A stretch of 64,000 nt of DNA, from contig NZ_AP026369.1 in NCBI RefSeq assembly GCF_040436365.1, positions 1,179,501-1,243,500 on the forward strand, given 5' to 3'. Of this stretch, positions 26,074 through 34,382 are shown piece by piece (position 1 is the first letter of the stretch; every line of letters starts with the position of its first letter). The DNA comes from Hydrogenimonas sp. SS33. GTDB lineage: Bacteria; Campylobacterota; Campylobacteria; Campylobacterales; Hydrogenimonadaceae. Made by a program: the position numbers and the translations under genes. The notes beneath the pieces were generated by a model. That model saw only the letters and a program-made list of their open reading frames with translations, was not told the origin of the DNA and did not search any database.

Positions 26074-26805
26074 TCAGAAGAGTTCGATTCTGTTTCCGCC
26101 TTTCCTTTTGGCGGTTTCCAGCGCTTCCGTCGCCCGTTTGAGCAGCAGATTGTATTTGGCTACCTTGCCGGCGAAAGAGCTGACCCCCGAAGAGAAGGGG
26201 ATCTTGACCGTCGCACGGTCCAGCTTCAGCGGTTCGGAAAGAATCTGCTCCTGTATCCGCCGTACCACCCGCCTCGCATCTTTCGCGTCGCAGTTGGGCA
26301 GGAGCAGGGCGAACCGGTCGTCGTCGAGCCGGGCGACGGTGTCGCTTTCACGGATCGACTCCTTCACGACCTCGGCAAAGTGCCTGAGGACCCGGTTTCC
26401 CGCATCATAGCCGTACTTTTCGTTGATGGCGCCCAGACGGTCGATATCCATCAGCACAATCCCGACATGCCATCCGTTCCGCTTGCAGAGACGGATCTGC
26501 GTCCCCGCCATCTCTTTGAAGACCCGCGCTTTGTAGAGCCGCGTCGTCTCGTCGAGAAGCTGCTCCTTCTCCAGTTCCCTGCGGACATTCCTGACCATCG
26601 ACTGCTGCTTGAAAAGATAGTAGAACACCGGCAGCAACACGACCAGATAGAAGCCGCCCATCACGGCCGGGACGAGGTTGCCGGTTTCCCCGGCCCCGCT
26701 TCTCTCCAGGGCCCACTGCAATCCGATGAAAAAGGCGGAGACGACGGCCGCGGCGAAGAAGGATTCGGCGGCGATTCTCCATACGGGTCTGTCAAATTTC
26801 AACAT
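26074..26805 (-). CDS. Membrane-anchored degenerate GGDEF protein 1
   Basis: The 243-residue protein has two membrane helices (residues about 10-30 and 43-64), a linker and a GGDEF fold that keeps the first metal Asp and substrate segment (LMDIDRLGAINEKYGYDAGN). The active loop reads LDDDRFALLL where RYGGDEFALLL is expected, so the two Gly needed for GTP binding are replaced. It heads the three-gene GGDEF set. Residual cyclase activity is unlikely but cannot be excluded. The tandem arrangement suggests duplication with independent loss of the motif. Confidence 0.78.
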   Translation of the reverse strand: MLKFDRPVWRIAAESFFAAAVVSAFFIGLQWALERSGAGETGNLVPAVMGGFYLVVLLPVFYYLFKQQSMVRNVRRELEKEQLLDETTRLYKARVFKEMAGTQIRLCKRNGWHVGIVLMDIDRLGAINEKYGYDAGNRVLRHFAEVVKESIRESDTVARLDDDRFALLLPNCDAKDARRVVRRIQEQILSEPLKLDRATVKIPFSSGVSSFAGKVAKYNLLLKRATEALETAKRKGGNRIELF

Positions 26806-26871
26806 AAGTAAACTCTATCATAATTTCTCTTAAAAGGGACGGGGGATGGAGGGAAACGGCACGAAGGGCCG

Positions 26872-27762
26872 CTATTTGGCACGGGTCACCGCCACCCCGG
26901 CGGCGGCGATGAGGCCGATGCCCGCCCAGGTGGCCCAGTCGGGAAGCGGGTCGCCGATGAGCAGCCCCAGGGCGATGGAGAAGAGGATGTTGCTGTAGCT
27001 CACCGCTCCGACAATGCCCGCTTTCGTGGCGCCGTAGGCCCTGGTCATATAGACCTGGGCCAGGGTGGCGAAAAGGCCCATGGCGACCACGTATGCCCAG
27101 GCCCACCCCTCGGGCATGACGAAACGGCCGAAGATCATGTCGAGTTCGGGCATCTCCACCCAGGGGCTCACCGCCATCAGCAGCAGCGGCCCCAGCGTCC
27201 CGATGCCCATGAACGAAAGGACGATGGCGCGGGTGTCGTAGTAGCGCTTCAGCTCCCGCACCGCCGTATAGGCCAGCGCCGCGCCGGCGCCGCTGAAGAT
27301 GCCCAGCCAGGCGGTCTTGTCCAGATGCAACCCACTCGGCTTGGCGATGAGAACGATCCCGACAAACCCGAGAAAAAGGGCGGCCCATCCGACGGTTCCC
27401 AGCCGCTCCCGCAGGAAAAGCCACGCGAAAAGGGCGGTGAAGATGGGGGAGGTTTTGGAGTAGGTCATGGCGTCGCCCAGAGGGATGTGGGCGATGTTGT
27501 AGAAAAAGGCGAGCAGCGCCAGAAACCCCATCAATCCCCTGAAAAAGAGGAGCCCCGGCCGCCCTCCCGGATGGGCCATGGGCCGCTTCAGCAACGTCGC
27601 CGCGACGATGACGACGCCGAAGACGTTGCGGAAAAAGACCACTTCCAGCGAAGGCATGTCGCGGCTGAGCAGTTTGGCGAAAACCCCCATGCAGGCGAAC
27701 ATGAAGGAAGCGAAGAGCATATAGCGCACCCCCGCATCGAGACGTAAAAAAGCCTCTTTCAA
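26872..27762 (-). CDS. EamA/DMT family transporter
   Basis: The 296-residue inner membrane protein has ten hydrophobic helices arranged as two EamA repeats (about residues 14-145 and 155-293). The first repeat contains FFRNVFGVVIVA, FYNIAHIPLGDAMTYSKTSPIFTALFAWLFLRE and the second repeats SYSNILFSIALGLLIGD. Drug/metabolite transporters of this type export or import small metabolites; the substrate cannot be read from sequence. It is 1 base downstream of the DUF3108 gene, so the two are coupled. Confidence 0.87.
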   Translation of the reverse strand: MKEAFLRLDAGVRYMLFASFMFACMGVFAKLLSRDMPSLEVVFFRNVFGVVIVAATLLKRPMAHPGGRPGLLFFRGLMGFLALLAFFYNIAHIPLGDAMTYSKTSPIFTALFAWLFLRERLGTVGWAALFLGFVGIVLIAKPSGLHLDKTAWLGIFSGAGAALAYTAVRELKRYYDTRAIVLSFMGIGTLGPLLLMAVSPWVEMPELDMIFGRFVMPEGWAWAYVVAMGLFATLAQVYMTRAYGATKAGIVGAVSYSNILFSIALGLLIGDPLPDWATWAGIGLIAAAGVAVTRAK

Positions 27763-27763
27763 C

Positions 27764-28510
27764 TCACTCTTCCCGTTTCAGATCCACCAGGCGCCCCCGC
27801 ACGTCGCCGAACATCACCACATCCTTGAGGACCGCCTTGGTGACGATATTGTCCTTCCGCATCGCCAGGTAGAGTTTGCCCCCTTTGGAGCCGAAGAGTT
27901 TCTGGTAGACCGTCACCCGCAGGTAGCAGGGGGCGTCGCCCAGCAGCTCCTTCGCCTCTTTTTTCTCTTTGCCCGTCAGGGTCTCCACCCGCACCCTTCC
28001 CGTCTTCTTCTCAGCCCCTACGGCATGGAGGGTACGGTCGAAAGGGGTGCCGCAGTCGCCGATGATCTTCAGAATGTTGAAGTAGAGGGAGAAGATGTCG
28101 TTCTTTGCATAATAGGGAAGCGTTCCGCTGTCGGTATCCCTTTTCTTTCCGTCTTTGTAGCGGACCTGGATGTAAGTGACCCTCTTTTCGGCATGGTTGA
28201 AAACGTAGTTCTTCACCCGCCGTTTCCCCGAATGGCGGATGTCTTTCGTATAGCGTTCCGGCACCAGCCGGCCGTTTTCGACGCGGCCTTCACTGGTGTA
28301 GATTTCGACCCTTCCGCCGCTGAGAACCTTCGCCAGCCCCGTCGCCCACGCCTTCATCTCCACCCTGTAGCGGCCATCTTTTACCACGAGCGTCGCCGTC
28401 GCCTCGCCCATCTTTCCGAAAATGCCGTACTCCACCACGTATTTGCCGCGGACGGTTTCGGCATGAAGAAAGAGAGTGAAGAGCAAGAGAAGCGGGAGAA
28501 GTCGGCGCAT
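27764..28510 (-). CDS. DUF3108 family periplasmic protein
   Basis: This 248-residue protein has a signal peptide (MRRLLPLLLLFTLFLHA) and a beta-rich body typical of DUF3108: GKYVVEYGIFGKMGEATATLVV at the start, FSLYFNILK near residue 139 and APCYLRVTVYQKLFGSKGGKLYLAM near 197. The fold is lipocalin/LolB-like in appearance, but I cannot give it a function. It probably acts in the periplasm or at the outer membrane. It is followed immediately by the EamA transporter. Confidence 0.75.
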   Translation of the reverse strand: MRRLLPLLLLFTLFLHAETVRGKYVVEYGIFGKMGEATATLVVKDGRYRVEMKAWATGLAKVLSGGRVEIYTSEGRVENGRLVPERYTKDIRHSGKRRVKNYVFNHAEKRVTYIQVRYKDGKKRDTDSGTLPYYAKNDIFSLYFNILKIIGDCGTPFDRTLHAVGAEKKTGRVRVETLTGKEKKEAKELLGDAPCYLRVTVYQKLFGSKGGKLYLAMRKDNIVTKAVLKDVVMFGDVRGRLVDLKREE

Positions 28511-28728
28511 AAATCCATCCTTTTCTAATAGTCATTCGATTTAATCACAATTTGGATAAAATATCAGTAAATAATCATCCATAATGAACCAAAACCTGGG
28601 CAAAGCCCATGTTTTGGCGGGGACACTTGTGTCCCCTGCACCCCCCTGAAGCTTCGAAATCGAAGATTTCGAGATAACGTCACGCCCGTTGCGTAACGTT
28701 AATACAAAATCGTGAATCAAAGAGAGAT
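28511..28728. other. Divergent intergenic region DUF3108 / der
   Basis: 218 bases without a gene. The left 75 bases are AT-rich and should hold the DUF3108 promoter. The middle is a structured repeat element (28585-28697). The last 30 bases lead into der, with a purine-rich AGAGAG directly ahead of the ATG. Confidence 0.5.
28585..28697. repeat. Structured intergenic repeat, copy A
   Basis: This 113-base element is a shorter relative of the copy at 41101-41250. It contains three hairpins in the same order: CTGGGC/GCCCAT-type (about 28596-28611), the perfect GGGGACAC/GTGTCCCC (28619-28636) and CGAAATC/GATTTCG (about 28654-28672). It ends in GCGTAAC, the reverse complement of the terminal motif GTTACGC that opens the second copy. 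Stem sequences differ between copies while pairing is kept. Confidence 0.75.
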
Positions 28729-30126
28729 ATGAAAAAAATAGCCATTCTGGGGCAGCCCAACGTAGGGAAAAGCTCCCTTTTCAACCGCTTTGCCAAACGG
28801 CGCATCGCCATCACCTCCGACATGGCGGGGACCACCCGCGACGTGAAAAAGGAGATCGTCGATTTCGACGGCAAAGAGGCGGAGATCCTCGACACCGGAG
28901 GCATCGACGAGAGCAGCGAACTCTTTAAAAAAGTGGGCAACAAGGCGATCGAAGCGGCGGAAGCGGCCGACATCATCCTCTACATGGTCGACGGCAAGGC
29001 GCTGCCCGACGAGCGGGACAAGCAGCTCTTCTACCGCCTCCAGGGGCTCGGCAAGCCCATCGCCCTGGTCGTCAACAAGATCGACAACGACAAAGAGGAG
29101 GAGCGCGCCTGGGAATTCGCCGAATTCGGCGCGGAAAACCTCTTCGCCGTCTCCGTCTCCCACAACCGCAAGGTGGGCCGCCTGATGGAGTGGATTAAAA
29201 GCCACCTGGACGAAGCCGAACCCGCCTTCATGCCCGAACTCCTGGAGGCCGAACCCGATGCGCTGGAGAACCTCATCGACGCTTTCGACGACGAAAGCGG
29301 CAGGCTGGAGGAGGAAGAGGACCTGAGCCACATCAACGTAGCCATCATCGGGCGCACCAATGTGGGCAAGAGCTCCCTGCTCAACGCCCTGCTGAACGAG
29401 GAGCGGGCCGTCGTCAGCGACGTGGCGGGAACCACCATCGACCCGGTGGACGAGACGATGCTCCTGGGGGAGAAAACGGTCACCTTTGTCGACACCGCCG
29501 GCCTGCGGCGCCGGGGCAAGATCCAGGGCATCGAGCGTTTCGCCCTGGGACGCACCCGCCAGATGCTGGAGAAGGCGGACATCGCCCTCCTGGTGCTGGA
29601 CGCGAGCGCCCCCCTGACGGAGCTGGACGAAAAGATCGCCGGGCTGGTGGACGAGTACAAACTGGGATGCATCATCGTCCTCAACAAATGGGACGAAGCC
29701 CTGGGAAGCTACGAAGAGATGGTCGGTGAACTGCGCTACCGCTTCAAATTTCTCAGCTGGGCCCCGGTCATCACCGTCTCCGCCAAATCCAAAAAGCGGG
29801 TCCACAAGATCGCGGAGATGATTCTCAAGGTCTTCGAAAACTATACCCGGCACATCCCGACCCGCGACCTCAACGAGGTGATCAAAGCGGCGACCGTCCG
29901 CCACCATATCCCGAGCCTCAAAGGCAAGCCGGTCAACATCCTCTTCGCCAGCCAGTACGGCATCAAACCGCCCAAAATCGCCCTGGTCTCCAACCGCCCC
30001 AAAGGGCTCCATTTCAGCTACCTGCGCTACCTGACCAACCAGCTACGGGACCATTTCGACCTGGAAGGCACACCCGTCATTCTGGTGCCCAAAAAACGGG
30101 GTGAGCGGGAAGAGGAAGAGGCGTAA
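28729..30126 (+). CDS. der: Ribosome assembly GTPase Der (EngA)
   Basis: Der is an essential GTPase with two tandem G domains needed for 50S subunit maturation. The 465-residue protein has P-loops GQPNVGKS (residues 8-15) and GRTNVGKS (about 207-214), switch segments DMAGTTRD and DVAGTTID, G3 motifs DTGG and DTAG, and NKID/NKWD for guanine. The KH-like domain fills the last 90 residues (SLKGKPVNILFASQYGIKPP). A basic/acidic tail ends in EREEEEA. It is followed by a structured element and then a convergent gene. Confidence 0.96.
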   Translation: MKKIAILGQPNVGKSSLFNRFAKRRIAITSDMAGTTRDVKKEIVDFDGKEAEILDTGGIDESSELFKKVGNKAIEAAEAADIILYMVDGKALPDERDKQLFYRLQGLGKPIALVVNKIDNDKEEERAWEFAEFGAENLFAVSVSHNRKVGRLMEWIKSHLDEAEPAFMPELLEAEPDALENLIDAFDDESGRLEEEEDLSHINVAIIGRTNVGKSSLLNALLNEERAVVSDVAGTTIDPVDETMLLGEKTVTFVDTAGLRRRGKIQGIERFALGRTRQMLEKADIALLVLDASAPLTELDEKIAGLVDEYKLGCIIVLNKWDEALGSYEEMVGELRYRFKFLSWAPVITVSAKSKKRVHKIAEMILKVFENYTRHIPTRDLNEVIKAATVRHHIPSLKGKPVNILFASQYGIKPPKIALVSNRPKGLHFSYLRYLTNQLRDHFDLEGTPVILVPKKRGEREEEEA

Positions 30127-30344
30127 TACCAATCCTCAACCAATCCCAAACAAGAGATCGGGGCCGTGTGGTCCGTCAGCGTTGCGATTTGAGCGGCCCA
30201 ATCCGTCAAGAAAACCGCGCGTGCCCGCAGGGTGCCGAAGGCATTGGCGGTTTTTAGGAGTGGGGCCGCGTCCCGCAGGGCAAATCGCACTCCCGCGTGC
30301 GGAGCGCACGGACCCGATCTCGTTTTCTGATAGGGAGCTTGCTA
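30127..30344. other. Convergent intergenic region der / K+ channel
   Basis: 218 bases with no supportable gene. Almost all of it is the inverted-repeat element at 30154-30321. No U-rich intrinsic terminator is visible, so the element itself may serve to end transcription from both sides. Confidence 0.5.
30154..30321. repeat. Inverted-repeat element with interrupted arms
   Basis: The two ends are inverted copies: GAGATCGGG at 30154-30162 pairs with CCCGATCTC at 30313-30321. Moving inwards, TCCGT pairs with ACGGA and TGCGATTTG with CAAATCGCA, with unpaired stretches between. An inner pair AAAACCGC/GCGGTTTT (about 30214 and 30248) closes a central loop. The whole 168 bases could fold as one long stem, like a miniature inverted-repeat element or a strong terminator. 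Confidence 0.65.
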
Positions 30345-32048
30345 TTACGCCACCCCCAGGCGGTGTTTCCAGCTGATTTCGTACTCTTCGCCGTAGAAGG
30401 CGTAGTGGAGTTCGTAGAGATTCTGCATGATGTACTCCGCATCTTCGAAGGCCTCTTTCGTGCCGGCGAACAGCACTTCGTCTCCCATCTCGATCATAAC
30501 CTCCGTTGCATCGGGCAGCAGTATCTCCTCTTCGCCCCGCCGGATGTAGAGGATCATCAGCGGGTTGTGTTTGCGCCAGTCGTCCCGCCGGCGTTGCAGC
30601 ACTTCGTAGGGAACCTTGACCCCCTCTTTCTCTTTCATCATCATCGCGACGGCGTAGGCGCTCTCTTCGTCCACTTTCATCTCCCGGGTGTCGGGGTTGT
30701 TGTTGATCTTCTCTTTCAGCAGTTTGACCGTCTTTTCGCCCCAACTCTCGCCCCGGTAGCTGATGAGTCGGATGAAACGGTCCGCCAGCGGGCGGGCGAG
30801 CACATTGTAGGTTTTGTTGATCATCAGGGTTTCAAGCATAATGACCCGGTCGATCTTCGCCGCTTTGAAGACCACCGAATCGGCCAAGTGGTTCTCCCTG
30901 GCAACCGTGTAGATGTCGGGGTTGATCCGCTTGGCCGCCATGATGATGGAGAGGTTGAGCAGATCGTCCTTGGTGGCGGCGATGATGCAGGAGGCCTCCT
31001 GGATGTCGGCTTTGAGCAGAATCTTCTTGTCGTCCGCATCGCCGACGATCACCTTTTCGCCCCGCCGCGCCTTGGCCGCCTTTTCGGGACTCGCCTCGAT
31101 GAAGATGTAGTCGATGCCGGCCCGCTTGAGCCCCACTTCCAGCGCCTGGCCCATCCGGCCGTAACCACAGACGATATATTTGCCCTCCCGGGGGAGGCGG
31201 TCCTTTTTGCGCAGCACCAGCGGGTCGCCGTAGAGCCACTGTTCGATCATCAGCAGCGAGGGGGAGGTGAGGGAGAGGTAGATCCGCTTGGCGACGATTT
31301 TGAACGGGTTTTCGACAATGTCGGCGCCGATGGTCTTGAGGTTCTGCCCATACTCCTCCTGCGTCGCCTCCACGACCACCGTCACGTGCTTGTTCATCAG
31401 TTTGGCCGAAAGGGCCACATGGAGGTTCATCACATCGTCGTTGAAAAGCGACACCACCGCCCGGCAGTTGGCTTTGTGGATGCCGGCGATCTTGAAGACT
31501 TCGGGGTTGCGGATGTCGCCACTGAGCGCCGGCACTTCGATGGTGTAGTCCTGTAAAGAGAGCTCTTTGATCTTCTCGTCGTTCTTTTCGATCACCACGC
31601 TGCGGATGCCGTCCTTCGCCAGGTGGTCGATGATGCGCCGCGTCAGGGAGTTGTACCCGACGAATATGATGAAGGGGTCCTCCATCTTCCGTACCTTGCG
31701 CTGGAACTGCGCCAAAGCGATCTGGGCCGCCAGCACCTTGTCCTGCACCAGGGTGATGATGGCGCCGATGGCGTAGAACCATCCGATGACGGTGAGGTAG
31801 ATGCAAAAGCCCACCCAGAGCTTCTGGGGGTAGGTGAAGGCGTAGGGGGACTCGCCGAAGCCGATGGTGGTCGCCATATAGCTGACGAAGTAGAAGGCGT
31901 CGAAAAAGGTGAGGTGGTAGGTCTGGCCGTCGGGGGTCTGGCCGGGGATGAGCACCATCCCCAGAATGGAGATGGAGAAGGTGACCACCAGCACGTACAT
32001 CGGGGTACGCATCCGCTTGATGATCAGAAAGAGCGAATTGTTCTGCAA
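30345..32048 (-). CDS. Two-TM potassium channel with two RCK domains
   Basis: The 567-residue inner membrane protein has helix 1 at residues about 16-35, a pore loop with selectivity filter TTIGFGE at 60-66 and helix 2 at about 78-100. Two cytoplasmic TrkA-N/RCK domains follow: one beginning FIIFVGYNSLTRRI (about 127), the other YIVCGYGRMGQALEV (about 296), each with a following TrkA-C-like part. Helicobacter KchA is a known relative with this general plan. It should conduct K+ and be gated by ligand or nucleotide binding. A small membrane protein gene precedes it by 6 bases. Confidence 0.88.
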   Translation of the reverse strand: MQNNSLFLIIKRMRTPMYVLVVTFSISILGMVLIPGQTPDGQTYHLTFFDAFYFVSYMATTIGFGESPYAFTYPQKLWVGFCIYLTVIGWFYAIGAIITLVQDKVLAAQIALAQFQRKVRKMEDPFIIFVGYNSLTRRIIDHLAKDGIRSVVIEKNDEKIKELSLQDYTIEVPALSGDIRNPEVFKIAGIHKANCRAVVSLFNDDVMNLHVALSAKLMNKHVTVVVEATQEEYGQNLKTIGADIVENPFKIVAKRIYLSLTSPSLLMIEQWLYGDPLVLRKKDRLPREGKYIVCGYGRMGQALEVGLKRAGIDYIFIEASPEKAAKARRGEKVIVGDADDKKILLKADIQEASCIIAATKDDLLNLSIIMAAKRINPDIYTVARENHLADSVVFKAAKIDRVIMLETLMINKTYNVLARPLADRFIRLISYRGESWGEKTVKLLKEKINNNPDTREMKVDEESAYAVAMMMKEKEGVKVPYEVLQRRRDDWRKHNPLMILYIRRGEEEILLPDATEVMIEMGDEVLFAGTKEAFEDAEYIMQNLYELHYAFYGEEYEISWKHRLGVA

Positions 32049-32054
32049 AGCGCG

Positions 32055-32432
32055 TTACCTTTTGGATTTGAGCACGTCTCCGGTGAAGAGGACCACGGAA
32101 ATGATGTTGGCCAGCAGCGCCCCGCCGGAGAAGGAGATGATGGCGGTGATCGTTTCGGTATTGAGGCCCGTCACATACTCACCCAGCGCCCAGATGGAGG
32201 CGGCACCGATGAGCTGGATATCCGCCACGAGGCTGGTGGCCAGCAGCACGGCGCCCAGCTGGGTCTTGTCGCCCAGTTTGTAGATAGTGGCGATCAGGTT
32301 GACGATGATGGCGGCGAAGAGTTCGTAGCGGTTGTGCTGCTCCAGAATCGTCGGGTCGCCGTAGAAGAAGCCGAAGTTGAGCGTCAATGCCAGAATGATG
32401 AAAAAACCCGAAATGACCTTTTCGAGATTCAT
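32055..32432 (-). CDS. Small four-helix membrane protein
   Basis: The 125-residue protein has about four hydrophobic helices (residues about 5-23, 38-50, 58-82 and 95-117) and few charged residues. I do not recognise a function; similar small proteins accompany the K+ channel gene in related bacteria as far as I recall. It sits 6 bases upstream of the channel gene on the same strand and may be a channel partner. A TAGAAT -10-like box lies 29 bases before its ATG, so this is probably the first gene of the two-gene operon. Confidence 0.7.
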   Translation of the reverse strand: MNLEKVISGFFIILALTLNFGFFYGDPTILEQHNRYELFAAIIVNLIATIYKLGDKTQLGAVLLATSLVADIQLIGAASIWALGEYVTGLNTETITAIISFSGGALLANIISVVLFTGDVLKSKR

Positions 32433-32460
32433 GGTTTTCCTTCTTGAAAAATGATGATCG

Positions 32461-32466
32461 ATTCTA
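32461..32466 (-). promoter_or_regulatory. Possible -10 box for the small membrane protein / K+ channel operon
   Basis: TAGAAT on the minus strand, 29 bases before the start codon, with AAGGA (in GAAGGAAAACC) just ahead of the ATG. The -35 region is not recognisable. Confidence 0.4.
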
Positions 32467-32520
32467 CTCTATTCCAACGAAAAATAGGATAAATTTTGGT
32501 TTTCCACATCTGGAAACAGC

Positions 32521-32551
32521 CACATTCTCACCTTCTCACCTTCTCACCTTC
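32521..32551. repeat. Octanucleotide tandem repeat upstream of trpS
   Basis: TTCTCACC is repeated about three times without spacers, 60 bases ahead of trpS. It resembles the C-rich arms of the heptanucleotide arrays but has a period of 8. No left arm is clear. Confidence 0.6.
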
Positions 32552-32577
32552 ATGAAAAAATTTCAGCCTACATCCAG

Positions 32578-32583
32578 TATAAT
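32578..32583 (+). promoter_or_regulatory. -10 box for trpS
   Basis: A consensus TATAAT 25 bases ahead of the trpS ATG, with AAGGAAG as the ribosome site between them. No -35 box is evident. It probably also serves the DUF190 and fluC genes. Confidence 0.6.
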
Positions 32584-32608
32584 CGCCCAAAAAACTTGAA
32601 GGAAGACC

Positions 32609-33595
32609 ATGCGAATCGTCAGCGGCATGCGCCCGACGGGCAAACTCCACCTCGGACACTACCTGGGCGTCCTGCAAAACTGGATACGGCTGCAAAACGA
32701 CAACGACTGCCACTTCTTCGTCGCCGACTGGCACGCGCTTTCCACCAGTTACGAGGACAAACTCAACCTCCGCCTGCTCGGCAAGGAGCTGGTCAAGGAC
32801 TGGATCGCCGCCGGTATCGACCCCCACAAGACAACCCTCTTTGTCCAAAGCGCCGTCAAGGAGCATGCGGAGCTCTACGTGTTACTGAACATGATCACCC
32901 CCCTGGGATGGCTGGAGCGCAACCCCACCTACAAAGACCAGCTGGCGCAGATGCAGCACAAGGAGATCCACACCGCCGGTTTCCTGACCTACCCCGTCCT
33001 CCAGGCGGCCGACATCATCCTCTACCAGGCGGACCTGGTGCCTATCGGGGAGGACCAGAAGCCCCACCTGGAGATCACCCGCGAAATCGTCCGCCGCTTC
33101 CACCACCTCTTCGGGTGCGAAGTCTTCAAGGAGCCCAAAGAGCTGCTGACCGAAACGGCACGCCTCCCGGGACTCGACGGCCGGAAGATGAGCAAAAGCT
33201 ACAACAACGCCATCTTTCTCTCCGACACCCCCGACGAGGTGTGGGCGAAACTCAAAGTCGCCAAGACCGACACCCAGCGGGTTCGCCGCAACGACCCGGG
33301 CAACCCCGACGTCTGCCTCGTCTTCGAATACCACAAAGCCCTCAGCGACGACACGGTCGTCGAACGGGTCAACGAAGAGTGCCGCGCCGGCACCATCGGC
33401 TGCTTCGACTGCAAAAAGCTCTGCGCCCAGAGCATCGACCGGTTGCTGGAGCCGATGCACGAGCGCCGGACACAGTTGGACGACGCCGCCGTCGACGCGG
33501 TGATCGAAGCGGGCAACGCCGCCGCCAAAGAGGAGGCAGCCGCCACGATGGAGAGGGCCAACCAGGCGGTCTTCGAAATCTCATGCAACGTGTAA
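32609..33595 (+). CDS. trpS: Tryptophanyl-tRNA synthetase
   Basis: This class I aminoacyl-tRNA synthetase charges tRNA-Trp. The 328-residue protein shows the HIGH-type motif HLGH (residues 15-18, in TGKLHLGHYLG) and KMSKS (about 192-196, in GRKMSKSYNN). The DIILYQADLVPIGEDQ segment is typical of TrpS. Length is standard (about 330). It is followed 9 bases later by the DUF190 gene. trpS and serS lie close together in Campylobacter as well. Confidence 0.96.
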   Translation: MRIVSGMRPTGKLHLGHYLGVLQNWIRLQNDNDCHFFVADWHALSTSYEDKLNLRLLGKELVKDWIAAGIDPHKTTLFVQSAVKEHAELYVLLNMITPLGWLERNPTYKDQLAQMQHKEIHTAGFLTYPVLQAADIILYQADLVPIGEDQKPHLEITREIVRRFHHLFGCEVFKEPKELLTETARLPGLDGRKMSKSYNNAIFLSDTPDEVWAKLKVAKTDTQRVRRNDPGNPDVCLVFEYHKALSDDTVVERVNEECRAGTIGCFDCKKLCAQSIDRLLEPMHERRTQLDDAAVDAVIEAGNAAAKEEAAATMERANQAVFEISCNV

Positions 33596-33604
33596 AGGTA
33601 AACG

Positions 33605-33952
33605 ATGAAACGGTTTCTGGGTAAAAGAAAACTGCTGCGCATCTACATCGCCAACGACGACACCTACGAGGGCAAGCCGCTCTGGGAAGCGCTGATGAAG
33701 AACGCCCAGGAGGCGGGCATCGGCGGTGCCACGGTCTTCAAAGGGGCCGCCGGCTACGGCGCCCATTCGGAAATCCACACTTTCAATGTCTGGATCTTGA
33801 AGCAGAAACTCCCCGTCGTCATCGAGATCGTCGAAACGGAAGAGAAGCTGCGCCCCTGGCTGGAGAGCATCAACGGGATGATCGAGGAAGGGTTCGTCAC
33901 CCTCGGCGATGTGGAAGTGATCGCCTACAAACACCCCAAACACGGAGCGTGA
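33605..33952 (+). CDS. DUF190 family protein
   Basis: The 115-residue protein matches DUF190: LLRIYIANDDTYEGKPLWEALM near the start and the GGATVFKGAAGYGAHSEIHT core. The fold is PII-like, and proteins of this family are often encoded next to the fluoride channel gene, as here, suggesting a role in regulating the channel or signalling fluoride stress. It lies 9 bases after trpS and one base before fluC. I see no room for a fluoride riboswitch. Confidence 0.88.
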   Translation: MKRFLGKRKLLRIYIANDDTYEGKPLWEALMKNAQEAGIGGATVFKGAAGYGAHSEIHTFNVWILKQKLPVVIEIVETEEKLRPWLESINGMIEEGFVTLGDVEVIAYKHPKHGA

Positions 33953-33953
33953 T

Positions 33954-34334
33954 GTGCAGTTTTCCATCGTTCTCGCCGTCGGCGCCGGCGGTTTCATCGG
34001 CGCGATCCTCCGTTTTCTCATCAGCGGCTGGGTGCAGAAACTCTCCCCCATCCTCTTTCCCGTGGGTACTCTGGCGGTCAATGTGCTGGGCAGCTTCATT
34101 ATCGGTTTTCTCGCCCTCTATTTCGAAGAGGTGATCGCCCCCCACCAGAAGGCCCTGCTCATCACCGGCATGCTGGGGGCGCTGACCACCTTCTCCACCT
34201 TCTCCCTGGAGACGGTGACGATGCTCCAGGGCGGCCTGTGGGGGCGCGCCGTGGGAAACGTCACCCTCAACGTGCTGCTCTGTGTCACCGCCACGATGCT
34301 GGGGATGATGCTCTTCAAAAGGATTTATGGGTAA
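33954..34334 (+). CDS. fluC: Fluoride-specific ion channel FluC (CrcB)
   Basis: The 126-residue inner membrane protein has four helices and works as an antiparallel dimer that lets fluoride leave the cell. Family motifs are GGFIGAILRF (residues about 12-21), the GTLAVNVLGSFIIGF segment (about 38-52, with the pore Asn) and GALTTFSTFSLE (about 75-86, containing the pore Phe/Thr residues). I use the GTG at 33954, supported by GGAG 8 bases ahead; it lies 1 base after the DUF190 stop. Confidence 0.93.
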   Translation: MQFSIVLAVGAGGFIGAILRFLISGWVQKLSPILFPVGTLAVNVLGSFIIGFLALYFEEVIAPHQKALLITGMLGALTTFSTFSLETVTMLQGGLWGRAVGNVTLNVLLCVTATMLGMMLFKRIYG

Positions 34335-34382
34335 GGTTTTGGGTTTTGGGTATTGGGTTTTAGGAGGAAATTCCAAAATCCG
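34335..34382. repeat. Two-armed heptanucleotide element after fluC
   Basis: Left arm 34335-34362 is three to four copies of TTTTGGG-type 7-mers. The core contains GGAAATTCC. The right arm is short (CCAAAATCC, about 34373-34381) and is the reverse complement of roughly one and a half left-arm units. It is a small or decayed copy of the two-armed family. Confidence 0.65.

Noticed and set aside
33595-33954. Fluoride riboswitch before DUF190/fluC
   Set aside because: The gap after trpS is 9 bases and that before fluC is 1 base, so there is no room unless it overlaps trpS coding sequence, and no motif was seen.
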